Source of the DNA: Halocaridina rubra
Lineage: Eukaryota > Arthropoda > Malacostraca > Decapoda > Atyidae
Assembly: GCA_037179515.1 (NCBI GenBank)
Contig: JAXCGZ010009477.1
Span: 123,501 to 187,500 of the forward strand
Length of the DNA: 64,000 nucleotides
Direction of reading: 5' to 3'
Shown piece after piece: positions 57,943 to 64,000 of the stretch (the stretch's first letter is position 1; each line of letters starts with the position of its first letter). A program made the position numbers and the translations under genes. The notes below the pieces were generated by a model that made no database searches, had not been told where the DNA came from, and saw only the letters and a list, made by a program, of their open reading frames with translations.

Positions 57943-59462
57943 GTAGCTATGGAGTGGACAGACAAATGCTGGAAAAGGCATAGGTGGAGAAAAAACATAA
58001 ATGCCTGGCAAACCTACAAAAGAGCAAGAAATGATTACCTAAGTAAAAGAGGAGAGACAGAGAGAGACTATGAGAGGGACATCACCAGGAAGGATAAAGA
58101 AAATCCCAAGCTTTTCCACAGCTTTATCAGAGGAAAACTGAAGGTAAAAGAACAGGTTTTAAGGCTTAAGAGAGCAGATGGAGGCATCACTGAGATGGAT
58201 GAAGAGATCTGCAAAGAATTGAACAAGGAGTTTCAGTCATTATTTACAGTAGAAAATACCCCATCCCCTCAGATTGCAGAGATAGAACCTCATGGGCCGG
58301 TATTAGAGAACATCAACCTTTCAGCCACAGAGGTATGCAAAGTGCTGATGGAGTTAGATAATCATAAAGCTACAGGTCCTGATGATATATTCCCTCATGT
58401 ACTTAAAAAATGTGCAAACTCAATATCAGTGGCACTAAGTATCATATTTAAAAAGTCACTGGAGTCAGGTGAGATTCTAAGATGCTGGAAACAAGCGAAC
58501 ATGATACCTATCTTCAAAAAGGGAAGGAGGGATATGGCTTTAAACTATAGACCTGTTTCCTTGACCAGCATAGTTTGCAAAGTTATGGAGAAACTACTAA
58601 GGAAATATATCTCTCTTCTCTCGGAATCCTTTAACTTTTTGTCAGTGAGACAACACGGCTTCAGAGAAGGTAGATCAACAGTAACAAACTTATTAGAATT
58701 TTATGATGAAGTAAGCCAAATCTTACAGGAAAGAGAGAGCTGGGCAGATTGCATATTCCTAGACTTCCAGAAAGCGTTTGACACTGTTCCACACGGGAGA
58801 CTTATTAGGAAGCTGCAAGCAATGGTTATAATAGGTGGAAACGTCTTGGAATGGATAAAAACTTACTTAGAAGTTAGGGAACACAGGGTTAGAGTAAGAC
58901 AGTCAGTGTCTAAATGGAGAAGAGTTAGTGGTGGAGTTCACAGGGTTCAGCTTTAGGGCCACTTTCGTTCCTTGTATATGTAAATGACTTACCAGAGTCT
59001 GTAAATTCATTCATGAATATGTTTGCAGATGATGCAAAGATTGTGAAGAAAGTAAGAAACGAGAACAATGGTAGAGAACTTCAGGAAGATCTAAATAGTC
59101 TGCATGAGTAGTCAGATAAGTGGCTAATGAAATTAGATACTTCAAAATGTAAGGTAATGAGAATGGGTACAACTGCAAGAAGGCCCAAGCTTGACTACTC
59201 GGTGGCAGGAGTACAACTTCAAGAGACAGAAAATGAGAGAGGTCTAGGAGTAAATATACTGGCCGATTTGTCTCCATAAATACATATAAATGGCATAGTA
59301 AGGGCAGGATATGCTTTCTTACCAAGTATAAGGGTAGCCTTCAGGCACATGGACAAGGAAATGTTCAGAAATATTTATGTAACCTATGTGAAGCCAAAAC
59401 TCGAATATGCAGCCCCCTTTTGGAATCCGCACCAGAATGAGCACGTAGTTAAGCTTGAAGAA
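57943..59462 (+). mobile_element. CR1 copy 8, third segment (RT)
   Basis: Resumes after the BEL element: the frame runs 57951-58956 through CWKRHRWRKNINAWQTY, TGPDDIFPHVLKKCA, NYRPVSLTSIVC and FLDFQKAFDTVPHG. A base lost near 58940 shifts the frame just before SGVPQGS. The active-site region (FADDAKIVKK) is at about 59020-59055 in the next frame. It ends at about 59462, where an inverted CR1 fragment begins. Confidence 0.9.
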
Positions 59463-60615
59463 CTTCATCATTTAACCTTCTTGCCTCTTGCAACAAGTTT
59501 TCGATCTTTCCCATCTCTTCCTGTGTGTGTGATTACCTAATTGTGATTACCTAATTGTGTTTACGGGAAAGAGCCCAAAGCTCGTATCTTCCCGTCTCCT
59601 GATCTGTTCCATATTAGACTTAGTGATACTTATCGTAACTGTCCTTAAAACTATGGATTGAGATAGCATTAACTACCTCCTCGCTTAGCGAATTCCAATT
59701 ATCAACTACTCTTACACTGAAAAAGTATTTCCTTACATCCTGCAAAGAAGTTTTCTTACGAAGCTTCAAACTATGACCTCTAGTTCTAGAGCCAGCCATA
59801 TCGAAATATCGATCCCTATCCACTCTATCATAACCATGAAGGAATTTAAAGACTGTCACCATATCCCCCCTTACTCTTCTAGCTTCGAGTGATGGCAAGT
59901 CTAATTCCCTCAGCCTCTCGTCATAACTGAGATTGCGTATTTCTGGCACCAGTTTCGTGGCATGTCTTTGAACTTTTTCAAGCTTAGCTATGTGCTTTTT
60001 CAAGTGCGGATTCCAAAAGGGGGCTGCATATTCGAGTTTTGGCCTCACATAGGATACATAAATATTTCTGAACATTTCCTTGTCCATGTGCCTGAAGGCT
60101 ACCCTTACATTTGATAAGAATGCATATGCTGCCCTTACTATGCCATTTATATGTATTTCTGGAGACAAATCTGCCAGTATGTTTACTCCTAGATCTCTCT
60201 CATTTTCTGTCTCTTGAAGTTGTACTCCAGCCACCAAGTAGTCAAGCTTGGGCCTTCTTGCACTTGTACCCATTCTAATTACCTTACATTTTGAAGTATT
60301 GAATTTCATTAGCCACTTTTCTGACCACTCATGCAGATTATTTAGATCCTCATGAAGTTCTCTACCATTGTTCTCGTTTTTTACTTTCTTCACAACCATT
60401 GCATCATCTGCAAACATATTCATGAATGAATTTACAGACTCTGGTAGGTCATTTACATATACAAGGAACAATCTTAAAGAGGCCCCATCCCCTGATCTTC
60501 TGTCATTATCTTCTTTATCTCCCCTTTGTCTGGAAGAACTCTGTAATGAAAATTTTTCTTCTCTTCTTCATTTCTTTCATCATTTAACCTTCTTGCCTCT
60601 TGCAACAAGTTTTTG
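59463..60615 (-). mobile_element. CR1 copy 9, composite minus-strand fragments
   Basis: Three minus-strand CR1 pieces in the order ORF1 end (59463-59526), 3' tail plus ORF2 C-terminal part (59527-60470, open for 283 codons with MFADDAMVVKK) and again ORF1 end (60471-60615). The first and third pieces are inverted copies of sequence at 60960-61130 on the plus strand. Confidence 0.88.
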
Positions 60616-60962
60616 AACTATAGACCAGTTTCCATGACCAGCATAGTTTGCAAAGTTATGGAGAAACTACTAAGGATATTTCGATATGGCTGGCTCTAGA
60701 ACTAGAGGTCATAGTTTGAAGCTTCGTAAGAAAACTTGTTTGCAGGATGTAAGGAAATACTTTTTCAGTGTAAGAGTAGTTGATAATTGGAATTCGCTAA
60801 GCGAGGAGGTAGTTAATGCTATCTCAATCCATAGTTTTAAGGACAGGTACGATAAGTATCACTAAGTCTAAAAATGGAACCGATGAGGAGACGGGAAGAT
60901 ACGAGCTTTGGGCTCTTTCCCGTTAACACAATTAGGTAATCACAATTAGGTAATCACACACA
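60616..60962 (+). mobile_element. CR1 fragments on the plus strand, right arm of a fold-back
   Basis: A short RT piece (60616-60676, GAACTATAGACCAGTTTCC) is fused to the CR1 3' end (60677-60958), with two tail units and CACACACAC. It mirrors 59527-59805 and shares unusual bases with it. Confidence 0.88.
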
Positions 60963-63900
60963 CAGGAAGAGATGGGAAAGATCAAAAACTTGTTGCAAGG
61001 GGCAAGAAGGTTAAATGATGAAAGAAATGAAGAAGAGAAGAAAAATTTTTGTTACAGAGTTCTTCCAGACAAAAGGGAGATAAAGAAGATAATGACAGAA
61101 GATCAGGGGATGGGGCCTCTTTAAGATTGTTATACACAAATGCTGATGGATTAGCTGGTAAGGCAGTAGAATTAAAAGATAGGATTCACAACAGTAAGGC
61201 AGATATAGTAACAATTACAGAGACTAAGTTGAGTGAGGACATAAACAGTGTCACAGTTTTTCCTAAGGGCTTCAGAATACTAAGGGTTGAAAGATCTGAG
61301 AGGACTGGTGGAGGGATAGCACTGCTCGTAAGTGAAAGGATTCAAGTCGAAGAAATAAACTTGGCTATAGAAAGTGAGTTCAAGGAATTTCTTGTTGCTC
61401 GCATAAATACTGGGTCAGAGAGCATTATAATAACTGTTGTATACAACCCACCATGAAACAAAATAGGCTTGAAGTTTATGAGGAAAGTCATATAGGTACT
61501 ATTGAAGTCATAAACTCAGTTGTTAACATGGCACGGGAAAAAAAATGTAGGATTTTGATTATGGGAGACTTTAATCATAAAGAGATAGATTGGATAAATC
61601 TTGACCCACACAGTGGTGAGGACTCATTCGGGGCAAGATTCCTAGATTGCGTACAAGGGAATTTCCTACACCAACATGTAATGGAACCAACAAGGGCCAG
61701 GGGTGGGGATGAGCCATCACTACTTGATCTAGTGTTCACAGATAATGTGTTGGATATTGAAAAAATTGAGTATGAACCACCAATTGGAAAAAGTGACCAC
61801 TGTGTGTTGTTGATGGAGTATATCATTGAAGATATTCTTCCTGAGAGTAGAGGCACTGAGGACATGAGGAGGAACTATCTGAAAGGAGATTACATCAAAA
61901 TGAATGAGCTTTTTGCAGTTATTGACTGGAGAACCTTATTTTACAACAAATCTGTACAAGAAATGTATGACATCTTTTGTGAGAAATATGGGAAGATAGT
62001 AGATTGCTGCATACCTGTCACCAAAGTAGGTGTAATTCATGCCAGAGAGAAATGGTTCGATAATGGGTGTAAAAGAGCTAAGGAGTGGAGAGACAAATGC
62101 TGGAAAAGGCATAGGAGGAGAAAAAACATAAATGCCTGGCAAACCTACAAAAGAGCAAGAAATGACTACCTAAGTAAAAGGAGAGAGGCAGAGAGAGACT
62201 ATGAGAGGGACATCTCCAGGAAGGCTAAAGAAAATCCCAAGCTTTTCCACAGCTTTATCAGAGGAAAACTGAAGGTAAAAGAACAGGTTTTAAGGCTAAA
62301 GAGAGCGGATGGAAGCATCACTGAGACGGATGAAGAGATCTGCAAAGAACTGAACAAGGAGTTTCAGTCAGTATTTACAGTAGAAAATACCCCACCCCCT
62401 CAGATTGCAGTGATAGAAGCTCAAGGGCCGGTATTAGAGAACATTAACCTTACAACCACAGAGGTATGCAAAGCGCTGATGGATTTAGATGTTCATAAAG
62501 CTACAGGTCCTGATGACATATCCCCTCATGTGCTTAAAAAATGCGCAAACACAATATCAGTGGCACTAAGTATCATATTTAAGGAGTCACTGGAGTCGGG
62601 GGAGATTCCAAGATGCTGGAAACAAGCAAATGTGATACCTATCTTCAAAAAGGGAAGGAGGGATACGGCTCTGAACTATAGACCAGTTTCCTTGACCAGC
62701 ATAGTTTGCAAAGTTATGGAGAAACTACTAAGGAAACATATCTCTCTTCACTTGGAATCCTTCAACTTTTTGTCAGTGAGGCAACATGGCTTCAGAGAAG
62801 GTAGATCAACAGTAACAAACTTATTAGAATTTTATGATGAGGTAAGCCAAATCTTACAGGAAAGAGAGGGCTGGGCAGATTGCATATTCCTAGACTTCCA
62901 GAAAGCGTTTGACACTGTTCCACATGGGAGACTTATTAGGAAGCTGCAAGCAATGGCTAGAATAGGTGGAAATGTTTTGGAATGGATAAAAACTTACTTA
63001 GAAGGAAGGGAACAGAGGGTTAGAGTAAGACACTCAGTGTCTGAATGGAGAAGAGTTAGTAGTGGAGTTTCACAGGGTTCAGTTTTAGGGCCACTTTTGT
63101 TCCTTGTATATGTAAATGACCTACCAGAGTCTGTAAATTCATTCATGAATATGTTTGCAGATGATGCAAAGATTGTGAAGAAAGTAAAAAACGAGAACAA
63201 TGGTAGAGAACTTCAGGAGGATCTAAATAATCTGCATGAGTGGTCAGAAAAGTGGCTAATGAAATTCAATACTTCAAAATGTAAGGTAATGAGAATGGGT
63301 ACAAGGGCAAGAAGGCCCAAGCTTGACTACTCGGTGGCTGGAGTAAAACTACAAGAGACAGAAAATGAGAGAGATCTAGGAGTAAACATACTGGCAGATT
63401 TGTCTCCAGAAATACATATAAATGGCATAGTAAGGGCAGCATATGCATTCTTATCAAATGTAAGGGTAGCCTTCAGGCACATGGACAAGGAAATGTTCAG
63501 AAATATTTATGTAACCTATCAGAGGCCTAAATTCGAATATGCAGCCCCCTTTTGGAATCCGCACTTGAAAAAGCACATAGCTAAGCTTGAAAAAGTTCAA
63601 AGACATGCCACGAAACTGGTGCCAGAAATACGCAATCTCAGTTATGATGAGAGGCTGAGGGAATTAGACTTACCATCACTCGAAGCCAGAAGAGTGAGGG
63701 GGGATATGGTGACAGTCTTTAAATTCCTTCATGGTTGATAGAGTGGATAGGGATCGATATTTTGATATGGCTGGCTCTAGAACTAGAGGTCATAGTTTGA
63801 AGCTTCGTAAGAAAACTTCTTTGCAGTATGTAAGGAAATACTTTTTCAGTGTAAGAGTAGTTGATAATTGGAATTGGCTAAGCGAGGAGGTAGTTAATGC

Positions 63901-64000
63901 TATCTCAATCCATAGTTTTAAGGACAGGTATGATAAGTATCACTAAGTATAAAAAAAACGATCAGGAGAAGGGAAGATACGAGCTTTGGGCTCTTTCCCG
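60963..64000 (+). mobile_element. CR1 copy 10, nearly intact ORF2, runs off the window
   Basis: 5'-truncated within ORF1 (AGGAAGAGATGGGAAAGATC) and complete through ORF2. The 3' UTR is cut by the right edge within GGGCTCTTTCCCG, before the tail units. The ORF1 end has its stop TAA at 61122-61124, within ORF2. Confidence 0.94.
61049..63946 (+). pseudogene. CR1 ORF2 (endonuclease and reverse transcriptase), two small indels
   Basis: The best ORF2 in the window, about 960 codons. Endonuclease: YTNADGLAGK, TITETKLSED, MGDFNHKEIDW, GKSDHCVLLM. RT: KATGPDDISPHV, NYRPVSLTSIVCKVMEKL, FRQHGF-like HGFREGRSTVTNL, FLDFQKAFDTVPHG, SGVSQGSVLGPLLFLVYVND (usually SGVPQGS) and NMFADDAKIVKK. The thumb and C-terminus end in DRYDKYH. 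A base lost near 61453 makes TGA in the endonuclease, and two bases lost near 63737 shift the last 70 codons. A 761-codon frame lies between. It reverse-transcribes element RNA at a nick in target DNA; this copy needs both breaks repaired to be active. Confidence 0.94.

Overview
The window is animal nuclear DNA. Its genes carry spliceosomal introns with GT..AG borders. It is AT-rich, full of microsatellites, and packed with CR1, Jockey, Ty3/gypsy (CsRn1-like and a second type), BEL/Pao and Tigger elements. The mix of elements, a tRNA-derived SINE and a short TTAGG telomere-like stretch suggest an arthropod, most likely a decapod crustacean. That assignment is inference; no species can be named from the sequence.

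Region 1 (1-19.9 kb) holds the host genes. A decayed Tigger DNA transposon (1-2457) lies upstream of, or in an intron of, a plus-strand gene. The last four coding exons of that gene (2806-5163) encode the C-terminal part of an unidentified single-pass membrane protein. On the minus strand, converging on it, is a complete five-coding-exon ARFRP1 gene (12576-16278), encoding an Arf-like GTPase of 202 residues, with a probable 5' UTR exon near 19.5 kb. The introns and the intergenic interval carry about ten copies of a tRNA-derived SINE. I saw none of these in the rest of the window.

Region 2 (19.9 kb to the end) is a nest of retrotransposons with no host gene that I can see. The backbone is one CR1-clade LINE family, present as about ten copies. 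A full-length minus copy (19943-30271) is split by a young CsRn1-like LTR retrotransposon (20603-26044). Next come two 5'-truncated copies and a second full-length copy (to 37217) in one orientation. A gypsy fragment follows, itself split by another LINE (38082-41305). Plus-strand CR1 fragments then lie head to tail (42026-45212). One more CR1 copy (45213-59462) was hit by a Jockey-like LINE (46571-50013) and by a BEL/Pao element (50449-57942). The window ends with a fold-back of CR1 pieces (59463-61130) and a nearly intact CR1 ORF2 that reaches the right edge.

Most elements are broken by stops, frameshifts or truncations; intact reading frames remain in one CR1 ORF1 and in the gag of the CsRn1-like element. 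The most striking observations are these: the two LTRs of one young gypsy element differ by 3 substitutions but have 6 versus 154 AT units; three leader repeats next to the primer-binding site of the same element are complementary to its own U5; CR1 copies repeatedly abut the 3' tails of other CR1 copies; and a BEL leader has grown a hairpin-rich minisatellite.
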